Below, piece by piece: positions 35,547-45,427 of a stretch of 64,000 nt of DNA. The DNA is from Hymenobacter sedentarius (GTDB taxonomy: Bacteria > Bacteroidota > Bacteroidia > Cytophagales > Hymenobacteraceae). A program made the translations under genes and the position numbers. Numbering within the stretch: position 1 is the first letter of the stretch; each line of letters begins with the position of its first letter. The notes under the pieces are model-generated. The model had not been told where the DNA came from and searched no databases. It saw nothing but the letters and a program-made list of their open reading frames with translations. Location of the stretch: NCBI RefSeq assembly GCF_001507645.1, contig NZ_CP013909.1, positions 3,534,001-3,598,000 of the forward strand, written 5' to 3'.

Positions 35547-38522
35547 TTAGAACAGGCCCAATTGCGCCTTTGGGCGCTTGAGCAACTCCCGTGCCTGGGC
35601 TACTTCTTCGGCCGTCACGTCCACCGCCCCAGTGGGCTCGGGGCGTTCGGCCTCGGCCGCTCCTCCCCCGTTCTCCCCTGGCTTGGGCAACGCCGCGGCC
35701 ACGCGCTTCTTGGCTACCTCGCGGCGCTGGGGCTCGGGGCCTTCGTCGGTGAGCAGTGTTAAGGCGTGCACTTTAAAGTAGTTGAGCTTGTTGCCCATCG
35801 CCTTCCAGCCCTTCACGTCGATGAAGTCGTGCAGGTTGATTTTCTCGGTTTCCTTATCGGATTTCTTGTCCTTCTGAAACTTCACTTCCACCAGCGGCTC
35901 GGGGTTGGCGGTGACGGCCAGCAGCTTCGAGCCCTTGGTTTCGGAGATGAAGGTGAAGCGCTTGCCCAACGTGCTGGTTTCGATTTTGAAACGCTTGACG
36001 TAATGGATTTTGGTTTCGCCGTCCACGTACACCGCGCTAAGCACCAGGTCGGGCTCATACTTGCGCAGCAGCACAATATTGGGCACGTCGTAGTGGTTGG
36101 CGGGGTCGGGCGTGGTTAGCTCGTAGCTGCCGTCCTTGAAAACCACCAAGACGTGATGTTCAGTATCAAACTGGCCCAGGTAGCGGCCGTGGCCCGCGGT
36201 GTTGAGCCGGCCCACTACGCTGTCGAAGAATATCTCGCGCCCGCCCAGGGTGGAGTCGCCCAGGGTTTTCTGCGTGATTTTCTTAATGGGCTGCTTGGTC
36301 ACAATGTTGCCCATCGAGCCTTTGCCCTTGATGCCGAGCTCGGCAAAATCAAAGTCAAACTGCTTCACCCGCGCCGGCGCCTTGTCCGAGAGCTGAATGT
36401 TCACAATCTCGGATTCCGAGTTGGGATTCGCAGTCAGGTACAGCACTTTGGTGCCTTTGGTGCCTTTAGTCAGGTCGTAGGTTTTGTCGCGGGTGATGCC
36501 CGACACCAGGAAGCGCTTGGCGAAGCTGATGCCGGAGGCGCCGTCGAGGTACACCATGTTGTACACCAGCCGGTCGTCGTTCTTGTTGTACACGCCCACG
36601 TGCAGGATATCGCGGCCCACGAAGGTCTTTTCCGCGATTTTGGTCACCGTAAACGTGCCGTCGCGCTTGATGGCGATGATATCGTCCAGGTCCGAGCAGT
36701 CGCACACGAATTCGTCTTTCTTGAGGCCGTAGCCCACAAAACCGTCGACGCGGTTCACGTAAAGCTTCTGGTTGGCAATGGCCACTTTCTGGGCCGTCAC
36801 CACGTCGAAGGTGCGGAGCTGGGTTTTACGCTCGCGGCCCGCGCCGTACTTCTTGAGCAGGTTTTCGAAGTACTGGATGGCGTAGCGGGTCAGGTTGGCG
36901 AGGTGGTCGGCTACTTCGGCCAGTTCGGCTTCCAGGCGCTGGATGTACTCGTCGGCCTTGAACCCGTCGAACTTCGAAATGCGCTTGATGCGAATTTCGG
37001 TCAGGCGGGTCAGGTCCTCTTCTTCGATGGGGCGGCGCAGCACAATGCGGGTGTCGTCGGCCTTGGCCTTCTCCCCCTCGATGCGCACAAATTTCTTCAG
37101 ACCCTTATCAATGGTCTCCAGGATTTCTGCCCAGGTCTCGCATTCCTCTATCTTGCGGTAAATGCGGTTCTCGATGAAAATCTTCTCCAGCGACGCATTG
37201 TGCCATTTCTCCCACAGCTCGTCCTGGCGGATTTCCAGCTCGCGCTCCAGCAGGCGCACCGTGGCCTTGGTGCTTTGGCGCAGCACGTCCTCCACGCCCA
37301 CAAACCGGGGCTTTTCGTCGATGATGACGCAGGTGTTGGGCGAGATGCTGATTTCGCAGTCGGTGAAGGCATACAGCGCGTCGATGGTCAGGTCAGGCGA
37401 GACGCCGGTGGGCAGCTGTACCTGAATTTCCACGTCGGCGGCCGTGTTGTCGACCACCTTCTTAATCTTGATTTTGTTGGCTTCCGAGGCCTTAACGATG
37501 CTCTCCATCAGCGCCGTGGTGGTGGAACCGTAGGGAATGTCGCGGATGATGAGCAGGGTTTTGTCGACTTTCTCGATGGTGGCGCGTAGGCGGATGCGGG
37601 CCCCGCGCATGCCGGAATTGTAGTTGCTCACGTCACACAAGCCGCCGGTCGAGAAGTCCGGAAACAGCTGCACTTCTTTGCCCCGCAGCACGTCGATGCT
37701 GGCTTTGCACAGCTCGCGGAAGTTGTGGGGCATAATCTTGGTGCTCAAGCCCACGGCAATGCCTTCCACGCCCTGCGCGAGCAGTAACGGGAATTTTACG
37801 GGCAGCGTGGTGGGCTCGCGCTTGCGGCCGTCGTAGCTGAGCTGCCACTCGGTGGTGTCTGGATTGAACACGACATCCAGCGCAAACTTGCTCAGGCGGG
37901 CTTCGATGTAGCGGGGCGCGGCGGCGCCGTCGCCGGTGCGCACGTCGCCCCAGTTGCCCTGGGTTTCGATGAGCAGGTCTTTCTGGCCCAGGTTCACCAT
38001 GGCATCGCCGATGCTGGCGTCGCCGTGCGGGTGGTACTGCATGGTCTGGCCGATGACGTTGGCCACCTTGTTGAAGCGGCCGTCGTCCATCTCCTTCATG
38101 GCGTGCAGAATGCGCCGCTGCACGGGCTTCAGGCCGTCTTCAATGGCTGGCACGGCCCGCTCCAGAATCACATACGAGGCATAGTCCAGAAACCAGTTCT
38201 GGTACATGCCCTTCACCGTGGCCACGTCGTGAATGGTCTCGCCGGGCGCAAACTTGGGCTCCTCCTCGGTTTCGGGTTCGGGCACGGTCTCGGCCGCCAG
38301 GTGCACGGCCGGCAAGTCGCCGAATAAATCGGCCGCGTCCACGGCTTCCTGGCTGCTCTCGGCAGCCGCCTGCTCAGCTGCTTGGTCGGCAAAACTGGCG
38401 GGTTCCTGGGCATCCGCCGCCGCGGCAGGCGAAAACGCCGTTAAGTCAAAGTCGACCGAATCACCGGGTTGCAAAATATTTTGGTCGGGGAATTCGGAAT
38501 CAGGAGTATCGAGAGTAGCCAC
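35547..38522 (-). CDS. parC: Type IIA topoisomerase subunit A (topoisomerase IV/gyrase A)
   Basis: A protein of 991 residues with a GTG start. An acidic Ala/Glu-rich extension of about 80 residues comes first. The breakage-reunion domain then begins (GMYQNWFLDYASYVILERAV). The catalytic tyrosine is in GDGAAAPRYIEARLSKFALD. A coiled-coil gate follows, then the C-terminal beta-pinwheel, ending in a long Glu/Ala-rich tail. It cuts and passes DNA duplexes together with the subunit B at 41443-43386. The Bacteroidota-type C-terminus and partner size favour topoisomerase IV over gyrase. Confidence 0.9.
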   Translation of the reverse strand: MATLDTPDSEFPDQNILQPGDSVDFDLTAFSPAAAADAQEPASFADQAAEQAAAESSQEAVDAADLFGDLPAVHLAAETVPEPETEEEPKFAPGETIHDVATVKGMYQNWFLDYASYVILERAVPAIEDGLKPVQRRILHAMKEMDDGRFNKVANVIGQTMQYHPHGDASIGDAMVNLGQKDLLIETQGNWGDVRTGDGAAAPRYIEARLSKFALDVVFNPDTTEWQLSYDGRKREPTTLPVKFPLLLAQGVEGIAVGLSTKIMPHNFRELCKASIDVLRGKEVQLFPDFSTGGLCDVSNYNSGMRGARIRLRATIEKVDKTLLIIRDIPYGSTTTALMESIVKASEANKIKIKKVVDNTAADVEIQVQLPTGVSPDLTIDALYAFTDCEISISPNTCVIIDEKPRFVGVEDVLRQSTKATVRLLERELEIRQDELWEKWHNASLEKIFIENRIYRKIEECETWAEILETIDKGLKKFVRIEGEKAKADDTRIVLRRPIEEEDLTRLTEIRIKRISKFDGFKADEYIQRLEAELAEVADHLANLTRYAIQYFENLLKKYGAGRERKTQLRTFDVVTAQKVAIANQKLYVNRVDGFVGYGLKKDEFVCDCSDLDDIIAIKRDGTFTVTKIAEKTFVGRDILHVGVYNKNDDRLVYNMVYLDGASGISFAKRFLVSGITRDKTYDLTKGTKGTKVLYLTANPNSESEIVNIQLSDKAPARVKQFDFDFAELGIKGKGSMGNIVTKQPIKKITQKTLGDSTLGGREIFFDSVVGRLNTAGHGRYLGQFDTEHHVLVVFKDGSYELTTPDPANHYDVPNIVLLRKYEPDLVLSAVYVDGETKIHYVKRFKIETSTLGKRFTFISETKGSKLLAVTANPEPLVEVKFQKDKKSDKETEKINLHDFIDVKGWKAMGNKLNYFKVHALTLLTDEGPEPQRREVAKKRVAAALPKPGENGGGAAEAERPEPTGAVDVTAEEVAQARELLKRPKAQLGLF

Positions 38523-38782
38523 GTGGGAAACGAAAGAGGTCGGCGAATGCCATCAAAAATACCGGAATCAGCGCGGAGCGCAACATATTACAATTCCAGC
38601 CCAGGCCGGAAAGTTCCCAAATTTCTTAGCGAATTTGCAATCAACCAGCAAATTCCAAAAGCCATAAAAAGCGAACAAAGGCTTCAAAATACGGCAATTT
38701 TTGGCCAAAAAGCAAGCTAAAAATACTAGCCAACTATCAACATCTGCCGTTGCATTAAAGCCCGACAATATGCTCGTTTTGA

Positions 38783-38820
38783 CCAAACGAAAAAAGCCCG
38801 AACCAAGGGTCCGGGCTTTT
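38783..38820 (-). terminator. Intrinsic terminator upstream of parC
   Basis: The stem aagcccgaacc / gggtccgggctt has six T on its minus-strand exit. It lies 330 bases beyond the kinase stop and 260 bases before parC. Confidence 0.7.
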
Positions 38821-38860
38821 CCGTGGAATGTGCCGACTAGTCTACCCCTAGGCGGCGATT

Positions 38861-38890
38861 CAAACCTACGAAAAAAACCGTACAACACAA
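38861..38890 (-). promoter_or_regulatory. Possible promoter just upstream of the terminator
   Basis: Minus strand: TTG (38890-38888), 19 bases, then TAGGTTTG (38868-38861), which fits TAnnTTTG. Transcription would start near 38855 and meet the terminator within about 70 bases. Confidence 0.4.
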
Positions 38891-39151
38891 TACGTAGGTT
38901 GCCCACAAGCCGCACTTTTTACGTAGGTTTTTACAAGTATTTCGGATTGTTACGGCCGAGCTTTCACTTAAGTCAACTTGCTATTGATTAGCGGCGGTAC
39001 CGTAATCAATAAAATCAGCCGATGAAACCGCGGGAATTTTGGGCTGACCGAAGGAGTAAACGCAACTATATTAATATTAAAATTAATCTCTGCGAAGGGC
39101 CGGCATTCGCCTTTTGCATTGAACGCTAAAACCCATTTGATTTTTGCTGAA

Positions 39152-41197
39152 TCAGGCGGAGGGCAGCGGCACGGCTACCCGTACTCCAAAACCGGCTACA
39201 GTACCATTTGCCGCCAGCACCGGGCCGGTGCTGGCGGCCCCGCCCATGGCCGTCGCCCGCAGCTCGATACTGGCCCGGCCGTTCCCCCCGCGGCCGGCCG
39301 GGCCAAGTGGGCTGAAGGCCGGCGCTGGCTGCCCGTTGTCCATAATATCTACAATGAGCTGGGGCCCTTCCAGCCGCACGCGCACCGTGGCGCGCGATAC
39401 GTGCTGCGCGTGCTGGGCAATGTTCTGAAGGCTCTCTTTATAAATCAGGTACAGGTTGCGGCGTAAGCGGGCCGGCAGGCGGTAAATGGGTATCACTTCG
39501 GGCACCTCGTAGGCAAATTCGATGCCTTTGGGGTCGAGCACTTCGTGCGCGTAGTCCCGCATCCGGGTGAGCAAGTCGGCCAGGTAATCGTTCTTGGCGT
39601 CGAGGCTCCACACCACGTCGTTGAGCTGGCGCACGGCGGTTCGGCTGGCATCGGACAGCCGGCTGATTTGCAGGCGCTGGCCGGCCGCATCGGCCAGGCC
39701 CTCCTGCAGCAGGTTGCTTTGCAGGCTGATTTGACGCAGCAAGGCCCCCACGTCGTTGCGCAAATCGGCGGCCAGGCTTTCCCGCAGGGCGGTTTCGCGG
39801 GCACTCTGCCGCCGCCGAAACCGCCAAAACAGGTAGACGGCAAATCCCATGGCCACCACGGTCAGCCCCGCCATGCCAATAAGCTGGTTTTCCTGGCGCA
39901 GCTTATCCAATTCGCGCTGCTGATTTTGCAGGCGGGCCTGCTGCGTGAGGAGCTTGATTTTGGCTTGCGTCTGCCCCAGCTCAAAATTGAGCTGCAGCGC
40001 GGCCGTGCTGCGGGTGGTGGCCTCGCTCAGCAGGCTGTCGTTGTACAGCTTGCGGCCAATGGAGGCCTCATAAGCCCGCGCGAAATCCTGGCGCGCCGCA
40101 TATGCCAGCGCCAGTACATCGTTGGCCGCCCGCCCGCCTTCGTTGAAGCGCGCCTGCTGGCTGGCGCGCAGGCTGCGCTGCCCGTACCGAATGGCGCTAT
40201 CGGGCTGGCCCACCCGCAGGAAAGCCCGGGCCAGCACCCCCAGCGCCCGCGGAATGGCCAGCCGCTGGCCCGCCGCCACCGACTGGCGCAGCGCCGGGTA
40301 CCCCAGCGCAAACGCCTCCTGCAGCTTGCCCTGCCGCTCGCTCACTTCCGCCAGATTGACTTGCATAGCCAGCACTTCCGGCGCATTGCCCAGGCGCTGG
40401 CTCACGGCCCGGCTTTGCGTGTAGTAGAGCCGCGCGGCCTCCCATTGCTTTTGGCTGCGGCACACATCGCCGAGCCCGGCCAAAGCTAGGTTGATGCGGT
40501 CGGGGTAATCGTACTTTCGGGCCACCTGCAACGCATCCAGCAGGTAAGAACGGGCATGGGCGTAATCGCCCAGCTTGTTGAAGGTGCCGCCGGCTTGAAT
40601 CTTGAGGGTAGTATTAAAGCGGCGCACATCGCCGCTGTCGGATAGCGCCAGGCCTTGCAGGCAGTAGGCCAGGCTGGAGGCGTACTGGCCCCGCTGGTCG
40701 GCCACCAGGGCCAGGCGGCCCAGGCACCGCACCTCGCCTCCCTGGTCGTGCATGCGGGCAAACTCCTGCCGAGACTCCCGCAGCCGCCGCACGGCCGGGC
40801 CGTATTCGGCCAGGGTGATATGGTAGTCGGCCAGGTCCAGCAAGCATTCCGCTAATAAATCCCCGATGGCCAATTGGCGAGACAACTGCACGGCTGCTTC
40901 CAGCACCGGGCGGGCCGACTGCACATTCTGCAGCTTCAGCTCGCTGGCCAGGTGCGTGAGCAGGACTATCCGAACAGAATCCAGTTGGGGATGGGCCCGT
41001 ACCAGCCCACGCACGCTGTCGATGCGGTGCTGCTGGGCCTGGCCATGTGTGGCTCGGGCTGCGGCCACGGCCCATGCAATTGGCTGTCCCGGGCTGGATG
41101 CCGACGACGGGGCTTGTGCCCCCGCCTGCTTCAGGCCCCAGCAAAACACCAAGGCGAATATCGCAGTCGGCCCCAGGCCCGCTATCATTCTCCGCAT
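39152..41197 (-). CDS. TPR-containing sensor kinase-like protein lacking the phospho-acceptor histidine
   Basis: A protein of 681 residues. A signal peptide (IFALVFCWGLKQAGAQ) and about seven TPR units (to about residue 415) lie in the periplasm. One membrane helix follows near 445-465 (LIGMAGLTVVAMGFAVYLFW), then a cytoplasmic HisKA_3-like helix and a C-terminal HATPase with the N-box ESLQNIAQHA and G1 box DIMDNGQPA. In the helix, ADLRNDVGALL replaces the usual DLHDDVG motif; residue 480 is Arg where His is expected. The ATPase boxes look largely intact. It may be a pseudokinase or sensor partner. No response regulator is adjacent. Confidence 0.85.
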   Translation of the reverse strand: MRRMIAGLGPTAIFALVFCWGLKQAGAQAPSSASSPGQPIAWAVAAARATHGQAQQHRIDSVRGLVRAHPQLDSVRIVLLTHLASELKLQNVQSARPVLEAAVQLSRQLAIGDLLAECLLDLADYHITLAEYGPAVRRLRESRQEFARMHDQGGEVRCLGRLALVADQRGQYASSLAYCLQGLALSDSGDVRRFNTTLKIQAGGTFNKLGDYAHARSYLLDALQVARKYDYPDRINLALAGLGDVCRSQKQWEAARLYYTQSRAVSQRLGNAPEVLAMQVNLAEVSERQGKLQEAFALGYPALRQSVAAGQRLAIPRALGVLARAFLRVGQPDSAIRYGQRSLRASQQARFNEGGRAANDVLALAYAARQDFARAYEASIGRKLYNDSLLSEATTRSTAALQLNFELGQTQAKIKLLTQQARLQNQQRELDKLRQENQLIGMAGLTVVAMGFAVYLFWRFRRRQSARETALRESLAADLRNDVGALLRQISLQSNLLQEGLADAAGQRLQISRLSDASRTAVRQLNDVVWSLDAKNDYLADLLTRMRDYAHEVLDPKGIEFAYEVPEVIPIYRLPARLRRNLYLIYKESLQNIAQHAQHVSRATVRVRLEGPQLIVDIMDNGQPAPAFSPLGPAGRGGNGRASIELRATAMGGAASTGPVLAANGTVAGFGVRVAVPLPSA

Positions 41198-41381
41198 TAG
41201 ATCTAGATAATCAGCCCATAAATGTACTACTGCTGAGCTATGAATTGACTAATTTAAGCAAGCGGCACTATATGCGTCAACTTTAATCCACGGCAGTTTT
41301 TATGCTGCTCCGGCCTATTGCTGAATGGCTCTACTATTCATATATTAACGTTTATTTCGCTGAAAGCATACCGGCTGCATC

Positions 41382-41416
41382 AAAAAAGCCCCGTCTGGCT
41401 AATGCCAAACGGGGCT
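41382..41416 (-). terminator. Terminator downstream of parE
   Basis: The stem agccccgtctggc / gccaaacggggct has one mismatch and six T on its minus-strand exit. Confidence 0.8.
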
Positions 41417-41442
41417 CCTAACACAGTAGCATTTCAGCTCAA

Positions 41443-43386
41443 TTAAGCCAGGTCGGCTTCGGCCACCTCGGCTACGGGCAGCACATCACTGGTCACCAGG
41501 TCCTTCTCCAGGCGCAGGTTTTCGATGATGAAGTTCTGGCGGTCGGGTGTGTTTTTGCCCATGTAATACGTCAGGACCTGCTGGATGCTGCGGTCCGACT
41601 GCAGAATCACGGGCTCGAGCTTGATGTTTTCGCCGATGAACTTGCCGAACTCTTCGGGCGAAATCTCTCCCAGGCCTTTGAAGCGGGTGATTTCGGGGTT
41701 TTTGCCCAGCTTGCGCATGGCGTTCTGCTTCTCCTGCTCGTTGTAGCAGTAGATGGTTTCCTTCTTGTTGCGGACGCGGAACAGCGGCGTTTCGAGAATG
41801 AAAACGTGGCCGTTGCGCACCAGGTCGGGGAAGAACTGCAGGAAGAACGTGAGCAGCAGCAGCCGGATGTGCATGCCGTCGACGTCGGCGTCGGTGGCCA
41901 CCACCACGCGGTTATAGCGCAGGTGCTCGATGCCTTCTTCGATGTTGAGCGCGTGCTGGAGCAGGTTGAGCTCCTCGTTTTCGTACACGATTTTCTTCTT
42001 CAGCCCGAAGCAGTTCAGCGGCTTGCCGCGCAGGCTAAACACGGCTTCCAGCTCCACGTTGCGGCTCTTGGTGATGCTGCCCGAAGCCGAGTCGCCCTCC
42101 GTGATGAAGAGGGTGGTGAGCAGCTCCTTTTCGGCGCCGTCCTTGGCGTTTTCGCCCAGGTGGAAGCGGCAGTCGCGCAGCTTGCGGTTGTGCAGGTTGG
42201 CTTTTTTGGCGCGCTGGTTGGCGAGTTTTTTCACGCCGGCCATGTCCTTGCGCTCCCGCTCGCTCTGCAGGATGCGCTTGAGCAGGGCGTCGGCCGTAGC
42301 GGGGTTCTTGTGCAGGTAGTTGTCGAGGTGCTCCTTCACGAAGTCCAGGATGAAGCCGCGCACCGTGGGGCCGTCCTCGCCCATGTTGATGGAACCGAGC
42401 TTGGTCTTGGTCTGGCTCTCGAACACAGGCTCTTGCACCCGCACCGAAATAGCCCCGATGATGGAGCCGCGCACGTCAGCCGCGTCAAAATCCTTCTTGT
42501 AAAACTCACGCACGGCCTTCACCACGGCCTCGCGGAAGGCCGCCAAGTGAGTACCGCCCTGCGTGGTGTACTGGCCGTTCACGAAGGAATAGTACTCCTC
42601 GCCGTAGTCGTTGCCATGGGTCATGGCCATCTCAATATCCGGCGCTTTCAGGTGGATAATGGGGTAGCGCAGGTGCTCCACATCGGCCTTGCGGGCCAAG
42701 AGGTCGAGCAGGCCGTTTTCAGAGTAATACTTCTGGCCATTGAAATTGATGGTCAGGCCAGCGTTCAGGTAAACGTAGTTCCAGATTTGATTTTCGAGGT
42801 ACTCCGGAATGAAGCGGTAGTTTTTGAAAATCGTGTCGTCGGGCTGGAAGGTCACCAGCGTGCCGTTGCGCTGGCTGGTTTTCTGGGGCTTGGGGTCGCT
42901 CACGAGGTTGCCCTGGGCAAACTCGGCCGACTTCATAATGCCTTCGCGTACACTTTGCACCAGGAAATAGCCACTCAGCGCGTTCACGGCCTTGGTGCCC
43001 ACGCCGTTCAGGCCCACCGATTTCTGAAACACCTTAGAGTCGTACTTGCCGCCGGTGTTGATTTTGCTCACCACGTCCACCACCTTGCCCAGCGGGATGC
43101 CGCGGCCGTAGTCGCGCACCTGCACGCGGGAGTCCGAAATCTTGATATCGATGGTGCGGCCGTGGCCCATTACGTGTTCGTCGATGCAGTTATCGACCAC
43201 TTCCTTCACCAATACGTAAATACCGTCGTCGTAAGCAGAACCGTCGCCGAGTTTGCCGATGTACATGCCCGGTCGCAGGCGGATGTGCTCGCGCCAATCC
43301 AGCGAGCGGATGCTGTCTTCGTTATAGCCGTGGTCGGGGACTTTGGCCTTCACTTCGGAGGCTTCGGTCAGTAGTTCGTCGTTCAT
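41443..43386 (-). CDS. parE: Type IIA topoisomerase subunit B (topoisomerase IV/gyrase B)
   Basis: A protein of 647 residues, normal for the subunit. GHKL ATPase motifs: [25 protein letters not shown] and [20 protein letters not shown]. The TOPRIM domain has [12 protein letters not shown] (Glu) and [20 protein letters not shown] (Asp triad). It supplies ATP-driven gate closure to subunit A. In this genome the sensor kinase-like gene stands between the two subunit genes; all three face the same way. Confidence 0.92.
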   Translation of the reverse strand: MNDELLTEASEVKAKVPDHGYNEDSIRSLDWREHIRLRPGMYIGKLGDGSAYDDGIYVLVKEVVDNCIDEHVMGHGRTIDIKISDSRVQVRDYGRGIPLGKVVDVVSKINTGGKYDSKVFQKSVGLNGVGTKAVNALSGYFLVQSVREGIMKSAEFAQGNLVSDPKPQKTSQRNGTLVTFQPDDTIFKNYRFIPEYLENQIWNYVYLNAGLTINFNGQKYYSENGLLDLLARKADVEHLRYPIIHLKAPDIEMAMTHGNDYGEEYYSFVNGQYTTQGGTHLAAFREAVVKAVREFYKKDFDAADVRGSIIGAISVRVQEPVFESQTKTKLGSINMGEDGPTVRGFILDFVKEHLDNYLHKNPATADALLKRILQSERERKDMAGVKKLANQRAKKANLHNRKLRDCRFHLGENAKDGAEKELLTTLFITEGDSASGSITKSRNVELEAVFSLRGKPLNCFGLKKKIVYENEELNLLQHALNIEEGIEHLRYNRVVVATDADVDGMHIRLLLLTFFLQFFPDLVRNGHVFILETPLFRVRNKKETIYCYNEQEKQNAMRKLGKNPEITRFKGLGEISPEEFGKFIGENIKLEPVILQSDRSIQQVLTYYMGKNTPDRQNFIIENLRLEKDLVTSDVLPVAEVAEADLA

Positions 43387-43566
43387 TGGGCAACTGTTCT
43401 CCAGTTTTTGGGTAAAATAACGCAGAAATTAGCAGGAGGGCAAGAAATATTGCCAGCTCTATTAGTATCACCTCGCTAATTTATTTAGTCTCCAACACCA
43501 CTTAGCTGGCCTGGGTTCACGGGTTTTGGCCCGCCGCGCCAATTGATTTCCCCCTCTTCATACCGC

Positions 43567-44772
43567 ATGTTTCCTCCTCTAATCAACCGGGTAATCAATC
43601 GGGGCTCGCCCCACTCCAACGTAGCCCAGCAAAGCGGCGCCATTCCCGAAGCCAAGCTGGCGCCGATGGTGCACTACACCTTCCTGCTCATTGGGCTGTC
43701 GCTGCTGGTGTATGTGCTCCACAAGCTCGACGGGATTCTGCTGCCGCTTTTCTTTTCGGCGCTGCTTTCCACCCTGCTCCTGCCCTTGGTCACCAAGCTG
43801 GAAGGTTGGGGCTGGTCACGGGTGTTGGCCATCATCGCGGCCATCTTTTTGTTGATAAGTGGCCTGGCGGGCCTTATCATTTTGTTTGGCTCCCAAATCC
43901 TGGACCTGCGGGCCGAGCTGCCCCTAATTCAGCAGAAGCTGGCGATATTTTTTGACCAGGGCCAGCAATGGCTGCACGACCGCCTGGGCATGCGCGTGAT
44001 GAGCAAGGACGAGTTTATCGACTCCTCGTTGAGCTCGGCCAAAAAATCGGCTGGCGGCTTTCTGGGCAGCACCATCAGCACCACGGCCGGCGTGCTGAGC
44101 GTGGTGACCCTGATTCCGATTTACATTTTCTGCTTTCTGTACTACCGTGACCACATGCGCCAGTTCATGTTCCGGTTTGTGGCGCCCGATAAGCGCACCA
44201 CGGTGCTGCACACCATGGACAGCATCCAGACCGTGGTGCAGGCCTACATTTCGGGTCTGCTCACGGTTATCGTCATAGTCTCGGTGCTGAACGCCATTGG
44301 CTTGCTGATTTTGGGGGTGAAGTTTGCGGTGTTCTTTGCCATTTTCGCTTCCATTCTGGCGGTCATCCCCTACATCGGCATCATGATTGGCGCCACCATT
44401 CCGGCCCTGATTACGCTGGTCGAAACCGGCTCGCCGGCGAAGGCGGCCGGCGTGGTGGGCGTGTTCGTGTTCGTGCAGTTTCTGGAAGGCAACTTCATCA
44501 CGCCCATGATTACGGGCTCGAAGGTGAGCATCAACCCCATGGCCGCTATCGTGGCCCTTATCCTGGGCGGCGAGCTCTGGGGCACGCCCGGCATGATTCT
44601 GAGCATCCCGTTGGTGGCCGTGCTCAAGGTGGTGTTCGACTCCAACAAGACCACCGAGCCCTGGGGCTTTTTGCTCGGCGACGTGACCGACGGCGACGAT
44701 ACCAAACGGGACAAGTCGGACGACAAGCCCGGCTTTCTCGGCAAAGCTTGGCACATGATTAAGCGTATGTAA
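43567..44772 (+). CDS. AI-2E family transporter (PerM/TqsA-like)
   Basis: About 401 residues from the ATG of MFPPLINRVINRGSPHSN; the frame also opens 24 bases earlier with a TTG. The eight-helix AI-2E layout is visible: helices near 35-75, 85-115, 175-200 and four in the C-terminal half. The conserved FVQFLEGNFITPMITGSKVS, NPMAAIVALILGGELWG and GMILSIPLVAVLKVV lie near the end. The family exports small molecules or ions; the substrate is not predictable. The last third is duplicated about 1 kb downstream. Confidence 0.9.
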   Translation: MFPPLINRVINRGSPHSNVAQQSGAIPEAKLAPMVHYTFLLIGLSLLVYVLHKLDGILLPLFFSALLSTLLLPLVTKLEGWGWSRVLAIIAAIFLLISGLAGLIILFGSQILDLRAELPLIQQKLAIFFDQGQQWLHDRLGMRVMSKDEFIDSSLSSAKKSAGGFLGSTISTTAGVLSVVTLIPIYIFCFLYYRDHMRQFMFRFVAPDKRTTVLHTMDSIQTVVQAYISGLLTVIVIVSVLNAIGLLILGVKFAVFFAIFASILAVIPYIGIMIGATIPALITLVETGSPAKAAGVVGVFVFVQFLEGNFITPMITGSKVSINPMAAIVALILGGELWGTPGMILSIPLVAVLKVVFDSNKTTEPWGFLLGDVTDGDDTKRDKSDDKPGFLGKAWHMIKRM

Positions 44773-44866
44773 AGCTTGGCGGGCAAGTCTGCTCGACCGC
44801 AACCCCTTAGTAGCCTTCGCAGTATAGTACAGGAAGTTTTCCTTTCCACTAAACTCAATTATATCC

Positions 44867-45343
44867 ATGGCTACGACCACCGAAACCACCGCCCGCGCTT
44901 ACAATGACCTGGTTGAAATCAACAAAACCGCGGCCAAAGGCTACCAGGAAGCCGCCGAAGGCGTGACCAACCCCCAACTCAAATCGGAGTTGAGCCGCCT
45001 TTCGCAGCAGCGGGCCCAATTTGCCTCGGAGCTCACCCAGCGCGCCAGCCAGTACGGCCTGAACACGACCACCCACGGCACGGTGGAGGGCGCCCTCACC
45101 GACGCTGCCGCCGCGATGCACCGGGGCTGGATTAATATCAAATCGGCCATCACCGGCCATGACGACGCGGCCATTTTGGGCGAGTGCGAAACCGGCGATG
45201 CGACGGCCCTGCAAGCCTACGAAACGGCGTTGGAGTCGGCGGACTTGCCCACCGAAGCCAAGCGGGTAATCGAGCAGCAGCACAGCCAGGTACTGCAAGC
45301 CAAGAACTGGGTTACGCAGCAGAAAGGCACCTTGAAACGGTAA
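44867..45343 (+). CDS. DUF2383 (PA2169-like) four-helix-bundle protein, copy 1
   Basis: A protein of 158 residues. It shows long amphipathic helices and the ferritin-like DUF2383 pattern: RAYNDLVEINKTAAKGYQEA, then RAQFASELTQRASQYGL and AAILGECETGDATALQAYET. Related proteins are linked to stress responses, but no reaction is known. It lies 95 bases downstream of the AI-2E transporter and ends at a strong terminator. A diverged paralogue lies at 45896-46378. Confidence 0.88.
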   Translation: MATTTETTARAYNDLVEINKTAAKGYQEAAEGVTNPQLKSELSRLSQQRAQFASELTQRASQYGLNTTTHGTVEGALTDAAAAMHRGWINIKSAITGHDDAAILGECETGDATALQAYETALESADLPTEAKRVIEQQHSQVLQAKNWVTQQKGTLKR

Positions 45344-45384
45344 ATAATTACCGGGTATTTAGCCCAATTAGCGGAGAAAGAACG

Positions 45385-45427
45385 AGCCCCATCGGCTGCA
45401 AGCTTTGCAGCCGATGGGGCTTTTTTT
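45385..45427 (+). terminator. Terminator downstream of DUF2383 copy 1
   Basis: The perfect 16-base stem agccccatcggctgca / tgcagccgatggggct is followed by seven T. Confidence 0.9.

Larger units (their letters stand above)
38523..39151. other. 629-base spacer between parC and the sensor kinase gene
   Basis: The spacer is AT-rich and has no convincing reading frame. The octamer cgtaggtt occurs at 38893 and 38922, and its complement aacctacg at 38863, so the first pair can form a stem. It also holds a promoter-like pair and a terminator, listed separately. No known RNA family was recognised. Confidence 0.5.

Noticed and set aside
36153..37589. 478-codon plus-strand frame over parC
   Set aside because: Antisense shadow of the topoisomerase subunit; composition is typical of a complementary frame.
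41806..43374. 522-codon plus-strand frame over parE
   Set aside because: It is antisense to a gene with intact ATPase and TOPRIM motifs. The His/Val/Ala-rich product has no recognisable domain.
43543..43566. Longer AI-2E transporter start at TTG
   Set aside because: An ATG eight codons later gives a normal N-terminus; nothing supports the extension.
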